33,092 bases of DNA from NCBI GenBank assembly GCA_020073185.1, contig JAIQFT010000070.1, forward strand, positions 1 through 33,092, written 5' to 3'. Shown in pieces: positions 8,663 through 17,426 of this stretch. How positions within the stretch are numbered: the first letter of the stretch is position 1; each line of letters starts with the position of its first letter. The notes beneath the pieces are model-generated. The model was not told where the DNA came from, ran no database searches, and saw only the letters and a program-made list of their open reading frames with translations. Origin of the DNA: Terriglobia bacterium (lineage in GTDB: Bacteria > Acidobacteriota > Terriglobia > Terriglobales > Acidobacteriaceae). The position numbers were made by a program, and so were the translations under genes.

Positions 8663-11485
8663 CTAGTTCGCCGCGGCAGCCGCCGACTGCGGATTTTTCG
8701 CCAGGCTCAACATGTTGGCGAACAGGCGATAGGCTCCCGGCACGCCCTCCGGCAACTGGCGATACAGCGCATAGGCCACGTACATGTAAACGCCCTTGCC
8801 GTAGCGGGCGTAAAGCCAGCCGCCCTTCTGCGGCGCTTGACCGGGATCGTGGGTTTCGACCAGCGCTTCCCATTGCGGATCCCACGACCGCATGAAGTCG
8901 TGGCCGCGCTCCTCTGCCCAGCCATGAAAATCGTGGGTCGTGATCTTGTTGGGCCAGTTCAAGACGGGATTGTCGGGCGCCAGGATTTGCACGGCCGAGG
9001 TCTCGTCGACGACCTTCTCCGGGTCGCCGCTCAGGGAATAGGGATAAGGCCCGTAGTTATGGTCGTACTGAGGCGTGTTGTACTGCACGATGACGACGCC
9101 GCCATGGTGCACATAATCGAGCAAGCGGTTGTTGTAGGTGCGCAGCTCCGGCCGGGCGGCATAAGTGCGCACGCCCAGCACAATGGCATCGAATCTCCGC
9201 AGGTCGCCATTCGCCAGGTCCTGGGGGCTAAGGAAGTGGACGCGCACGCCCAGGTTCTCAAGCGACTGCGGAACCTCGTCGCCCGTGCCCATGATGTAGG
9301 CCAGGTTGAGGTTGGGCGCGATCTTGACGTCGACGCCAGCGGCGCGATAGGTCGCGGGACGATATAACTCGGCTGGACGCAAGCCGGTGTAGCCGACCGT
9401 GCGATAGCCCTGGCGGTATTGACGACCCTGGTATTCCGCCACGGCCGTAACGGTGTACGGCTTTTCCTGCAGCGCAGCCGGCTGGACGCTGAAGTTGACG
9501 GATTCGTCTTCCCCATCTTTGCTGGTGGCGAACTGCGCCACCGGCGGGGACGCTTTCCATCCCGAGGGCAGTCCCAAGCGCACCGTTCCCTTGGCCGGAC
9601 CCTTGACGTTGCTGTGCACCACGACGGAGAGGGGAAAAGACTTCTCGCCCAGGGGCACGATTCCCGCGGCCGGGGAAATCCAGGCGGAAATGGCGGGCGC
9701 GACGACGAGTGGGTCGAGCACCGTGCCCATGCCGGTTATACGCTTCACTACCTGCACCACTTGGCCGAGCCGCACCGGCACACCGTGGTAATTCACTTCC
9801 ACCCAAGCATCCAGGGGATACGGCGGCATCGACTGATTGAGATAGCGAGGGTCGAGGATGTCATAGTACGGCTGCTCAGAGTTGGGACGCTGAAAGTATG
9901 GCCGCGTCGGGGCGGCATTCTCGGGCACGGTGACGGTGAAGCGGACTTCGCGCGCCTCGCCGCCGGCCAATTCGCCGGCGCCGCCGGGCTGCGCTGCGAT
10001 TGTCCAGGGCTCGGTGTCGCTCGCCTTCAGTGCAACACTGCTTACCTGGAGCGGCGCCGAACTCTGGTTGGCGACTCGAACGTTCACTTGGAAGCGCTGT
10101 CCGGGGATGGCGACCTGGAAGGACTCCTGCAAGCCCATGAAGCGCGCGAAAAAGCCGGTCGCTTCGCGTTCCGGCGCGACCGTGGCGAGCAGCGAAAGCC
10201 CCAGCGCCTCGGCGACAGCATTGTTGAACTGCGCCTGCTTGACGTGTAGCTCGTGCAAGACGTCGTAGCGGGACTGCTCCGAGAGTCCGCTTGCCTCGAC
10301 GCGGGAGATGAGGTCGTTGACGGCCTTCAAGCCTGCGGCCAAGGTGGGCGCAATCTTTTCCGGTTCCTGGAAGGCAAAGCCGGTGGCCGCCTTCTCCACC
10401 AAATCGCTGATCTGCTGCAGGCCCTGCTTGACGAACCCGGGATCGTCCTTGGCCAGCGCCGCAATCCCCAGCAGGGACGTGTCCACGCCGTCGAAAAACG
10501 ATGTCTCCTTGTCGCGTGCCGGCACTCGCGATCCGTAGCGGTGATAGGAAATGGTCAAGGGCCCCGCTGGCGGGATGCTGCCGCCGCCGTTCTGCGATCT
10601 TTGCAGTCCCAGGCCCTCGCGCGCGATCTGCAAGTAGGACAGCCCGGCCAGGGGCGAGTACTGACCCTCCGGTATCTCCAGGTTGGTGGATGGCGTGCCT
10701 TCGATCCAGCTCCGCGACAGGTAGTCGTAGAAGCGCAGTGGCGCCCAGTGCCCGGTGGCGTAGTCATACATGCCCTTGTCGGAGATGGCGAAGGTGGGCA
10801 CGCGGGCGTACATCTTGGCCGGACACCACGGCCGCAACCCGGCCTGGATCTGGTCGGGAAAGACTTTGGGGTCGCAGGCCGCCTGGAACACCTCCTGCGC
10901 CGCTTCGCCGGCGACCTGGTGTTGGCCGTGGCCGTCGCTGAGGTTGCCGGAGAACACGGAAGCTATGACCAGGGGGCGATTCATGCGCACGATGCGGACA
11001 ACGTCGTACAACACGCGGTCGTGCCCCCATTTTTGCAGCGCTTCTTCCTTGGTCTTGGAGAAACCGAAATCGGCGACGCGTGTCCAGTACTGCTGGGTGC
11101 CGATGTAGCGGTCGGCCGACAGCAGTTCCTGGGTACGCACCAAGCCGAGGGCGTCCCAGTAATCGGGCGACATGACGTTCTGCCCGCCCTCGCCGCGGTT
11201 GAGCGTGAGCAGCGCCACCCGCGCTCCCTGGCCGCGCGACTCGTAGGTCATCATGCCGCCGTCTTCATCGTCAGGATGGGCGGTGATCATCAGCAAACTG
11301 GCGCGCGTGCGCAGCTTCAGCAAGGACTGCCAGACCGCCCCAGCGCCCCGGTCTAAAGGCAGTGGCGTGGCCTGCGTGCTGGGCGAGATCGCGATCTGGG
11401 TCGGCGTCTGCGCCATGCCGGTTGCGATCAGGATCAGAGTAGTTGCGGCGACGATCCCAGCGCGCCGCACCGGACGCGGTTGCAT
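8663..11485 (-). CDS. Secreted PIG-L family deacetylase with C-terminal GATase-like domain
   Basis: This 940-residue protein is convergent with the respiratory operon. ATG 11485 is preceded by GGGGGAGGAG; an upstream ATG at 11533 lacks a site. A Sec-type signal (residues about 9-25) targets it to the envelope. His70-Pro-Asp-Asp-Glu74 and a later H-G-Q-H are the zinc motifs of the PIG-L/LmbE family, which removes acetyl groups from N-acetylglucosamine-type sugars. The middle part (about residues 430-720) looks like beta-sandwich modules of the NEW3/NPCBM-associated kind. The C-terminal 200 residues resemble a class I glutamine amidotransferase-like fold used in secreted glycan enzymes. Divergence from a ROK regulator and proximity to a TonB-dependent receptor suggest a role in using an N-acetylated glycan. 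The exact substrate is unknown. Confidence 0.86.
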   Translation of the reverse strand: MQPRPVRRAGIVAATTLILIATGMAQTPTQIAISPSTQATPLPLDRGAGAVWQSLLKLRTRASLLMITAHPDDEDGGMMTYESRGQGARVALLTLNRGEGGQNVMSPDYWDALGLVRTQELLSADRYIGTQQYWTRVADFGFSKTKEEALQKWGHDRVLYDVVRIVRMNRPLVIASVFSGNLSDGHGQHQVAGEAAQEVFQAACDPKVFPDQIQAGLRPWCPAKMYARVPTFAISDKGMYDYATGHWAPLRFYDYLSRSWIEGTPSTNLEIPEGQYSPLAGLSYLQIAREGLGLQRSQNGGGSIPPAGPLTISYHRYGSRVPARDKETSFFDGVDTSLLGIAALAKDDPGFVKQGLQQISDLVEKAATGFAFQEPEKIAPTLAAGLKAVNDLISRVEASGLSEQSRYDVLHELHVKQAQFNNAVAEALGLSLLATVAPEREATGFFARFMGLQESFQVAIPGQRFQVNVRVANQSSAPLQVSSVALKASDTEPWTIAAQPGGAGELAGGEAREVRFTVTVPENAAPTRPYFQRPNSEQPYYDILDPRYLNQSMPPYPLDAWVEVNYHGVPVRLGQVVQVVKRITGMGTVLDPLVVAPAISAWISPAAGIVPLGEKSFPLSVVVHSNVKGPAKGTVRLGLPSGWKASPPVAQFATSKDGEDESVNFSVQPAALQEKPYTVTAVAEYQGRQYRQGYRTVGYTGLRPAELYRPATYRAAGVDVKIAPNLNLAYIMGTGDEVPQSLENLGVRVHFLSPQDLANGDLRRFDAIVLGVRTYAARPELRTYNNRLLDYVHHGGVVIVQYNTPQYDHNYGPYPYSLSGDPEKVVDETSAVQILAPDNPVLNWPNKITTHDFHGWAEERGHDFMRSWDPQWEALVETHDPGQAPQKGGWLYARYGKGVYMYVAYALYRQLPEGVPGAYRLFANMLSLAKNPQSAAAAAN

Positions 11486-11556
11486 GCTCCTCCCCCGGCG
11501 CTTGCGAAAGTTGTTACGCAAGGTAAAGAGCATAGATATACCACACCGCTTTGGCG

Positions 11557-11588
11557 CTTGACGAACTTTGTAAAAGTCTTTAAGTTAG
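11557..11588. promoter_or_regulatory. Candidate ROK operator/promoter between deacetylase and ROK genes
   Basis: The stretch contains AACTTTGTAA (11564-11573) and ends with TTAAGTTAG (11580-11588), an imperfect inverted repeat; ACTTT-gta-AAAGT inside it is a perfect 5-bp palindrome. A TTGACG box at 11558-11563 with TAAGTT 17 bases later can serve as a promoter toward the ROK gene. A very similar arrangement recurs before the TonB-dependent receptor (12871-12906). Binding by the ROK protein is an inference. Confidence 0.5.
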
Positions 11589-11608
11589 TCGCTCCCGCAG
11601 GTGCCCGC

Positions 11609-12844
11609 TTGGTCCGCTCTCCAGTTGAAATCGATTCCGACGATGCTTTCGCACGCTCGGAAGGCAGAGGACCGCTGCGTCCGACGCATTTGCGGCGGGC
11701 AAATGCCGCAGCGGTGCTGGGTCTCTTGCGGGCGCAGGGCCCGTGCTCGCGCGCCGACCTGGTGCGATCGAGCGGGCTGAGTGCGCCCACCATATCGAGC
11801 GCGATTGACTACCTGCGGCGCAAGCGGCTGGTGGAGACGCTGGGGGCGGGCGTGTCCAGCGGCGGACGGCCCCCCGGCCTGCTGCGTTTCAATGGGGGAT
11901 TCGGGTGCGTAGCCGGCGCCGACATTGGCGGATCGGCGGTGCGGGTGGGGTTGGCCGATCTGAACGGCACGGTCATGGGACGCTGGGCAGCCAGCACGCG
12001 GGGCAACGGAACTCCGGAGCGCATAGCGGCGATGGTGGCCACGGGGGTTCGCGAACTGTTGCGCCAGCAAAAGCTGTCGCGCTCGCGCCTGCTCACGATC
12101 GCTGCCGGCGCCCCCGGCATCACGGACGTGGAGGCGGGCATCGTGCTCTCCGCGCCTCATCTGGCGCAATGGCAGAATGTTCCCCTTCGTCAACTGCTGG
12201 AGGACAAGCTGGGCGTTGCCGCAGCCATCGAGAACGACGTCAATCTTGGCGCCTTGGGCGAAAGCTGGTGCGGCGCTGCCCGGGGGGTCAGGAATTTCGT
12301 TTTCCTGGCCATCGGCACGGGCATTGGAGCCGGCATTTTTGTGGATGGACGGCTGCATCATGGTGACGACTGGGCGGCGGGGGAAGTGGGATCCATGCAT
12401 GTGCCGGGCACTCCGGATGGCGTGCTGCGGTTCAACCGGCCGGGCCCGCTGGAAAGCGTGATCGGAGGCGCGGCGATCGAGCGCGCCTGGCGGCGGATGA
12501 CTCATTCCGGCAACGGCTCTCGGCGCGCCCAGGCGACGCAGGTTTTCGAATACGCCAAGGCGGGACATCCCGCAGCGCGCCGCTTGTTGCAGGAAGCCGC
12601 GCGCATGGTAAGCAACACCGTCCTTAACGTCTCGCTGGTGCTGAATTCCTCTTTGGTCGTGCTGGGCGGCGGCATCGGTACCAGCCCGCCGTTCTTCGAG
12701 GCGATCCGCCGTCTTCTCGAGCGCAACGAATTTGCCCGCCCTCGCTTGGCTCTGAGCGCACTCGGCAAGGACGCCCAGCTTTTCGGCGCCGTCCGCCTGG
12801 CGCTCGATCATGCCGAAGCCCGGTTGCTGGGCGCCGGCGCTTGA
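11609..12844 (+). CDS. ROK family transcriptional regulator without the usual zinc motif
   Basis: The protein has an N-terminal winged helix (L-R-x-x-G-P-C-S-R-A-D-L-V-R and following helices) and a ROK sugar-kinase-like domain. The latter shows D-I-G-G-S (phosphate loop), I-E-N-D-V-N and G-T-G-I-G-A-G-I-F. In most ROK proteins a C-x-C-G-x-x-G-C zinc site follows G-E-x-G-H. Here the text reads G-E-V-G-S, then a stretch without cysteines up to P-G-P-L-E-S-V. Both the His and the Cys ligands are therefore gone, so it is probably a regulator rather than an active kinase. No in-frame ATG exists near the domain start; TTG 11609 (411 residues) fits the family length best, but the start is uncertain. 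It is divergent from the deacetylase and 104 bases before the receptor gene. Confidence 0.84.
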   Translation: MVRSPVEIDSDDAFARSEGRGPLRPTHLRRANAAAVLGLLRAQGPCSRADLVRSSGLSAPTISSAIDYLRRKRLVETLGAGVSSGGRPPGLLRFNGGFGCVAGADIGGSAVRVGLADLNGTVMGRWAASTRGNGTPERIAAMVATGVRELLRQQKLSRSRLLTIAAGAPGITDVEAGIVLSAPHLAQWQNVPLRQLLEDKLGVAAAIENDVNLGALGESWCGAARGVRNFVFLAIGTGIGAGIFVDGRLHHGDDWAAGEVGSMHVPGTPDGVLRFNRPGPLESVIGGAAIERAWRRMTHSGNGSRRAQATQVFEYAKAGHPAARRLLQEAARMVSNTVLNVSLVLNSSLVVLGGGIGTSPPFFEAIRRLLERNEFARPRLALSALGKDAQLFGAVRLALDHAEARLLGAGA

Positions 12845-12870
12845 CAGCAACCGTAGCAGGTGATACAAGC

Positions 12871-12906
12871 CTTGCGCAACTTTATTAGGGGTACTTACGA
12901 AGTTAG
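12871..12906 (+). promoter_or_regulatory. Candidate ROK operator/promoter before the TonB-dependent receptor
   Basis: AACTTTATTA (12878-12887) and TTACGAAGTT (12895-12904) form an imperfect inverted pair with a 7-base spacer. The right half-site differs by one base from the reverse complement of AACTTTGTAA at 11564-11573. TTGCGC at 12872-12877, with TTACGA 17 bases further, may be the promoter boxes. Distance to the receptor ATG is about 40 bases. Confidence 0.5.
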
Positions 12907-12948
12907 GACCACGGCCGGCACAAGACTTCCAACCGAGGAGTGAAGCGT

Positions 12949-13425
12949 ATGGCACGCCGCAATTCTATTCGTGGGCGCGGTTTGATCGTGTCCTTGTTCG
13001 TGTGCCTCACCATGGCGAGCTTGGTATCGGTTGCCGCGTGGGGACAATCGCAGGCTATCAACGGCACCATCCGCGGCCGGGTTTCGGACCCCACCGGCGC
13101 CGCGATTGCGGAAGCCGCGGTCAGCGTCGCCAACCGGTCCACCGGCTTCTCCCGGTCCGGCAGCACCAACTCCGAGGGCTATTACGTCTTTCCTAATCTG
13201 CCGCTGGGCGAGTATGAGGTCACGGTCCAGAAGACCGGTTTTGCGTCGCTCAAGCACTCCAACGTCGTGCTCGAGGCCGGGAAGGAAGCGGTAATCGACG
13301 CGCAGTTAAAAGTAGGCCAGGTGGAAACGGCGGTGGAGGTGACCGGCGGCTGTTTCAGCCGGGGGTCAGCGGACACCCGAATCCCGAACTGGGCATTCCG
13401 CGCACCATCAACACCAACGGCCTGA
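12949..13425 (+). pseudogene. N-terminal fragment of a TonB-dependent receptor (carboxypeptidase-regulatory domain), ends in frameshift
   Basis: The fragment has a signal peptide (hydrophobic residues about 11-25, cut near A-W-G-Q). A carboxypeptidase-regulatory-like/SusC N-terminal domain follows, visible as G-R-V-S-D-P-T-G-A-A-I, N-S-E-G-Y-Y-V-F-P-N-L and V-Q-K-T-G-F. GAGGAG at 12935-12940 supports ATG 12949. After V-E-V-T-G (about base 13347) the frame loses similarity to receptors and runs to a stop at 13423-13425. The plug domain continues in another frame from about 13356. About 50-70 residues usually found between V-E-V-T-G and the plug's P-G-V-S-G are absent. So it is either a broken gene or an assembly/sequencing error at a GC-rich hairpin. 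Confidence 0.7.
13347..13361 (+). repeat. GC-rich hairpin at the receptor frameshift point
   Basis: CGGCTG-TTT-CAGCCG is a perfect 6-bp stem with a 3-base loop, exactly where the receptor coding frame changes and the apparent deletion lies. Such hairpins favour replication slippage and also sequencing or assembly collapse. Confidence 0.75.
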
Positions 13426-15761
13426 TGGACCGGATCAACTACCAGATGGACGGCATGGTGGACACGCAGAGCGACCGCTATGGCCTGCGCCTGTTTCCCA
13501 TCTCGGACACGTATGTCCGCGAGGTACAGACGGTGGCCAACAGCTTCGCGCCCGAGTTTGGCGGCACCTCGGGCAACATCTTCAACGTGATCACCAACTC
13601 CGGCACCAACACCTTTCACGGCATGTTCAACTGGATCCGGCGCTCCGTGGACGCTACCGCCCGCCCCATCTTGCTCTCGCCGACAGCAGCGAAGCCGGAA
13701 CTGAAGCTGCAAGACTTCGCCATGAATGCGGGTGCGCCCATCGTCAAGGACAAGTTGTTCGTCTTTGGCTCCTACGAGCACCTGACGCGCGGCGTGCCCA
13801 CTCCGATCACTATCAGCTCCGCCAATGCCACTGCGCTGGGCCTCAGTAGTAGTCTGCTGGGGAGCGCGCCGGGCGTCCTGCACGGGCAATTTGTCGATGC
13901 GCGTGTGGACTGGAACATCTCCACGCGCAACCAAGCCTTCCTGCGCTACAACTATTTCCGCAATCAATTCCCCATCAACACCAATAGCAACGGCATCTCC
14001 GCAGGCCTCAGCGCGCTGGACGCCTGGAGCGACTTTCGTGACCGTGCGCATGTCATTGGCATGCAACTGGTGAGTACCATCTCCACCAACCTGCTGAACG
14101 AGTTCCGCTTCTCCTGGCCCTACCGCCAGAACACGCACTTCAATGGCGCGCAGAACGGTCCCGGGCCGGTCATCTTGATCTCTGGCATTGCCGCCTTCAA
14201 CGGCACCAACGCCGCCGGCGACCGTTTTGCGGAAAAGATCCCCAACGCGAACGAGAACCTGACGTGGATTCGTGGAAGACACACCTTCAAGGCGGGCTTC
14301 AACATCTCCGATATCATTGACCTGCAACGCTCTGTCAGCTTCAATCAATACACCTTCCCCAGCGTAGACGCATACCTGGCCGCGAAGAATGGCAGCAACC
14401 CGTTCGCTTACACGACCTTCAGCACCCAGTCCGACCCCACTGGCCTGCACTACCGCTCTCTATTCTGGGGTCTCTACGCGCAGGACACCTGGCAGGTGAC
14501 ACCCAACCTGGTGCTGATCTACGGCTTGCGTTACGACCGCTTCCAACCGCCCGAGGCCAACCCCAACGCTCCCTTCCTCTTATCGCGCAAGTTCACCACC
14601 CCCAACGGAAACGTGGCGCCGCGTCTTGGCTTCTCCTATCGGATTAACGACAAGACCGTGCTGCGGGCCTCCGGCGGCCTCTTCTTCGACGCACCTCCGA
14701 CCAATATCTGGTTCAACACCTTGAACCTGGACGGCTCGAACCGAATCGGCAGCGCTTCCGTCAGCGGCTGCAGAGGTGTCGCAGCTTGCACGCCGCCGGC
14801 CGGTGCGCCCGCCTTTCCTGCGATCGCCGCGCTTACTCCGCCGGCACAGGACGTAACCACGGTCACGCCGGATTATAAGAACGCCTACACCGTGAATGCC
14901 AGCCTGCAGATCTCCCGCGAACTCAGCCGGAACGATGTGGTCTCGCTAGGCTACGTGTTGACCGCCGGGCGGCATCTGGCCTTTTTGCGCAACATGAACC
15001 TGATCAATCCCATCGGAACGCTGGGCGACGGACGACCTATCTTCGCTTCCACCGTCAGCGCCGCCACCCGGCTGTACCCTCAGTTCAACAACATTACTTT
15101 GCAGGACGTCGGCGCCAATTCCAGCTACAATGCCCTGCTCTTGACCTGGAATCATCGCCTGTCGCGGGGCTTGCAGGTAAGCGCTTCTTACACGTGGTCC
15201 CACACCATTAGCGATGCGCCCGAAGCCAACAGCTTCGAGCAAAACCTGCCGATCGAGGACACGACCAACCGCCGGCGCGATCGCGGCAACAGCAGCGTGG
15301 ACCGGCCCCATGCCCTGACTGTGAGCGCCGTGCTCGAGCCCCAGCCCAAGCTGGAGAATCGTGTGCTGAACAAGCTGCTCAACGACAACATGTTCGCCAT
15401 CCTGGGCAACTTCTCCTCCGGCGATACGCAGAACATCGTGGCCAACAGCACCTTAAACGGCGACTCGACCACCGGCTCCGTAACCAGGCCCCTGTTTGTG
15501 GGCCGCAACACCGCCCGCACTCCCAACATCTACCAGGTGGACTTGCGCTACACCCGGACCATCGCGCGCCTGTGGGAGCGCGTGACACCACAGTTCCTGG
15601 TGGAAGCTAACAACCTGTTCAACCATCCCAACGTAACCTCCATCAGCACCACGGCCGCTGTGAACGCAAGCGGTGTGATTACCACGCCTCCGACCTTCCG
15701 GCCGACCGGCACCGTGCTCGAGGGTCGCATTGTGCAGTTCGGATTAGGACTCCGCTGGTAG
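13425..15761 (+). CDS. TonB-dependent receptor, plug and beta-barrel part (C-terminal portion)
   Basis: This open frame of 778 residues holds most of an Oar/CarboxypepD_reg-type TonB-dependent outer-membrane receptor. The plug part shows F-G-G-T-S-G-N-I-F-N-V-I-T-N-S-G-T-N. The rest is barrel-like, with alternating aromatic/polar strands (R-Y-D-R-F-Q-P, P-R-L-G-F-S-Y, S-A-S-Y-T-W-S-H). It ends in Q-F-G-L-G-L-R-W, with the terminal aromatic residue needed for barrel insertion. In this frame, plug similarity extends upstream of ATG 13425 to about 13356 (F-Q-P-G-V-S-G-H-P-N-P). The ATG overlapping the previous stop is therefore not a natural start. There is no signal peptide of its own, so it could only work if the frame with the upstream fragment were restored. 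Glycan uptake is inferred from its neighbours. Confidence 0.85.
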   Translation: MDRINYQMDGMVDTQSDRYGLRLFPISDTYVREVQTVANSFAPEFGGTSGNIFNVITNSGTNTFHGMFNWIRRSVDATARPILLSPTAAKPELKLQDFAMNAGAPIVKDKLFVFGSYEHLTRGVPTPITISSANATALGLSSSLLGSAPGVLHGQFVDARVDWNISTRNQAFLRYNYFRNQFPINTNSNGISAGLSALDAWSDFRDRAHVIGMQLVSTISTNLLNEFRFSWPYRQNTHFNGAQNGPGPVILISGIAAFNGTNAAGDRFAEKIPNANENLTWIRGRHTFKAGFNISDIIDLQRSVSFNQYTFPSVDAYLAAKNGSNPFAYTTFSTQSDPTGLHYRSLFWGLYAQDTWQVTPNLVLIYGLRYDRFQPPEANPNAPFLLSRKFTTPNGNVAPRLGFSYRINDKTVLRASGGLFFDAPPTNIWFNTLNLDGSNRIGSASVSGCRGVAACTPPAGAPAFPAIAALTPPAQDVTTVTPDYKNAYTVNASLQISRELSRNDVVSLGYVLTAGRHLAFLRNMNLINPIGTLGDGRPIFASTVSAATRLYPQFNNITLQDVGANSSYNALLLTWNHRLSRGLQVSASYTWSHTISDAPEANSFEQNLPIEDTTNRRRDRGNSSVDRPHALTVSAVLEPQPKLENRVLNKLLNDNMFAILGNFSSGDTQNIVANSTLNGDSTTGSVTRPLFVGRNTARTPNIYQVDLRYTRTIARLWERVTPQFLVEANNLFNHPNVTSISTTAAVNASGVITTPPTFRPTGTVLEGRIVQFGLGLRW

Positions 15762-15857
15762 ATTTTTTGCGTTAAAGATCCGCCGGAGCAGGGCGATTGT
15801 CCCATGCGCTTCATGAAACGACCGCGGTGAATCCGTCTGCTCGGCGCGCAGCCGCGA

Positions 15858-15863
15858 TATCAT
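15858..15863 (+). promoter_or_regulatory. Possible -10 box before the lyase gene
   Basis: TATCAT lies 14 bases before ATG 15878. The intervening sequence holds GCAGGA as ribosome site. No convincing -35 box is seen, so this is weak. Confidence 0.3.
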
Positions 15864-15877
15864 AGAAGCAGGAATCG

Positions 15878-17371
15878 ATGAAGGCTCCGAAGCCACTGTC
15901 GGAGGCGCCCTTCCCGGCGCCCGTTTATGCCGAAACCGTGCTGGCGGTCAATTTCGAGGATGCCAAGCGCTACTTCCTCGAAGCCCTGCTCGAAATCCAT
16001 TATGCCCACACGTTGATGCTGGCGCGGCAAGACATCATCAGCGCGTCCGATGCGCAAGCCTGCCTTCGGGGTCTCGACCAACTGAACCGCGGCGAGATCG
16101 CAGCCGCCGTCTATGACGGCAGATGCGAGGACCTGTTCTTCTACCTGGAGGATCAATTGGCGGCCGACTGCGGGGCAGATGTCGCCGGCCGGATGCACAC
16201 GGCGCGCAGCCGCAACGACATCGACCTGACGCTTTATCGCATGACGGTGCGCCGCGAAGTGCTGAAGATGGCCGGGGCGGTCGCCGCGGCACGGGAACAG
16301 TTATTGCAACTGGCTGCGGCACATCTCGAAACCGTGATGCCCGGCTATACCCATACCCAGCCGGCGCAACCCACCACGTTGGCCCATTACCTGATGGCCG
16401 CCGTCGAATTCCTGGGGCGCGATTTCCAGCGTCTGCAGCCGGCGTTTGCTACCGTCAACCGCAGTCCGCTGGGCGCCTGTGCGATCACCACGACCGGCTT
16501 CGCCATCGATCGCGACTATACCGCGCGCCTGCTCGGCTTTGAAGGGCTGCAGGTCAATTCCTACGGCGCGATTGCCGCCATCGATTACCTCACCGAGTCG
16601 GCCTCAACGGTGGCCGTTGCCATGGTGAACCTTGGCAAGCTGGTGCAGGACCTGCTGCTGTGGTGCACCAAGGAATTTGGATTCCTGAAGCTGCGCGATG
16701 CGTACGTGCAGGCCAGCAGCATCATGCCGCAGAAGCGCAATCCGGTTTCGCTGGAGCACACCCGCATCCTGGCCAGCAAGGCACTGGGGCAGGCGCAAGC
16801 CATCCTCACGGCGGCGCACAACACTCCGTTCGGCGACATCGTGGACAGCGAAGACGATCTGCAGCCGCTGGCGTTCTCCATGTTTGCCGACGCCGAGCGC
16901 GCCCTGCGCTTGTTTGCCGGGGTGATGGCCAACACGGAGGTAGATCGCGAACGGCTGACGCGCCTGGCGAACGGCAGCTTCCTCACGGTTACGGAACTGG
17001 CGGACACGCTGGTGCGGCGCGAGAATCTGAGCTTCCGTGCCGCGCACCGCCTGGTCTCGGAGGCGGTGCGGGCGGTCGGACCGGCTTATTCAGCGGAGCG
17101 CATGGTCGATGAAGTGGAGCGCCTGGCACCGACTATGATCGGCCGCGCGCTTACGGTTGCGCGCCGGGAACTGGAACGCGCACTCGACGCCGACAACTTC
17201 GTGCGCGTACGAACCATCGTGGGCGGGCCCGCGCCGTCAGCGGTCAGCACGGAAATTGACGCGGCGCGGCGCGAGCAAGCGCGATTTTCAGAATGGCTGC
17301 AAGAAAAGCAGCGTTTGCTGCATCGTTACCCCGAACTGCTCCATGAAGCCGCCAGCGCGCTGGTAAAGTAA
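15878..17371 (+). CDS. argH: Argininosuccinate lyase family protein (ArgH or paralogue)
   Basis: This 497-residue protein belongs to the fumarase/aspartase superfamily. It carries the signature S-S-I-M-P-Q-K-R-N-P with the catalytic Ser loop, the M-H-T-A-R-S-R-N-D substrate loop and G-Y-T-H-T-Q-P-A-Q-P-T-T, all in ArgH order. True ArgH cleaves argininosuccinate to arginine and fumarate in the cytoplasm. Two things are odd. The usual N-terminal W-G-G-R-F segment is missing and replaced by a Pro-rich start. The gene sits beside an amino-acid permease, with no other arginine gene in view. It may be the arginine enzyme or a paralogue acting on a related aspartate/fumarate adduct. ATG 15878 has a modest AGGA ahead of it. 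Confidence 0.8.
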   Translation: MKAPKPLSEAPFPAPVYAETVLAVNFEDAKRYFLEALLEIHYAHTLMLARQDIISASDAQACLRGLDQLNRGEIAAAVYDGRCEDLFFYLEDQLAADCGADVAGRMHTARSRNDIDLTLYRMTVRREVLKMAGAVAAAREQLLQLAAAHLETVMPGYTHTQPAQPTTLAHYLMAAVEFLGRDFQRLQPAFATVNRSPLGACAITTTGFAIDRDYTARLLGFEGLQVNSYGAIAAIDYLTESASTVAVAMVNLGKLVQDLLLWCTKEFGFLKLRDAYVQASSIMPQKRNPVSLEHTRILASKALGQAQAILTAAHNTPFGDIVDSEDDLQPLAFSMFADAERALRLFAGVMANTEVDRERLTRLANGSFLTVTELADTLVRRENLSFRAAHRLVSEAVRAVGPAYSAERMVDEVERLAPTMIGRALTVARRELERALDADNFVRVRTIVGGPAPSAVSTEIDAARREQARFSEWLQEKQRLLHRYPELLHEAASALVK

Positions 17372-17426
17372 ATCGACGCCGTACACGGTTTTCTCCGAGC
17401 TGGAGCCGCGGAAACCCAACAGTCGA

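Noticed and set aside
9419-11356. Long plus-strand frames within the deacetylase gene
   Set aside because: They are complements of a coding frame with clear PIG-L motifs and show no family features.
13425-15761. Barrel part as an independent natural gene
   Set aside because: It lacks a signal peptide and its homology starts upstream of the ATG in the same frame, so it is the downstream half of a broken receptor.
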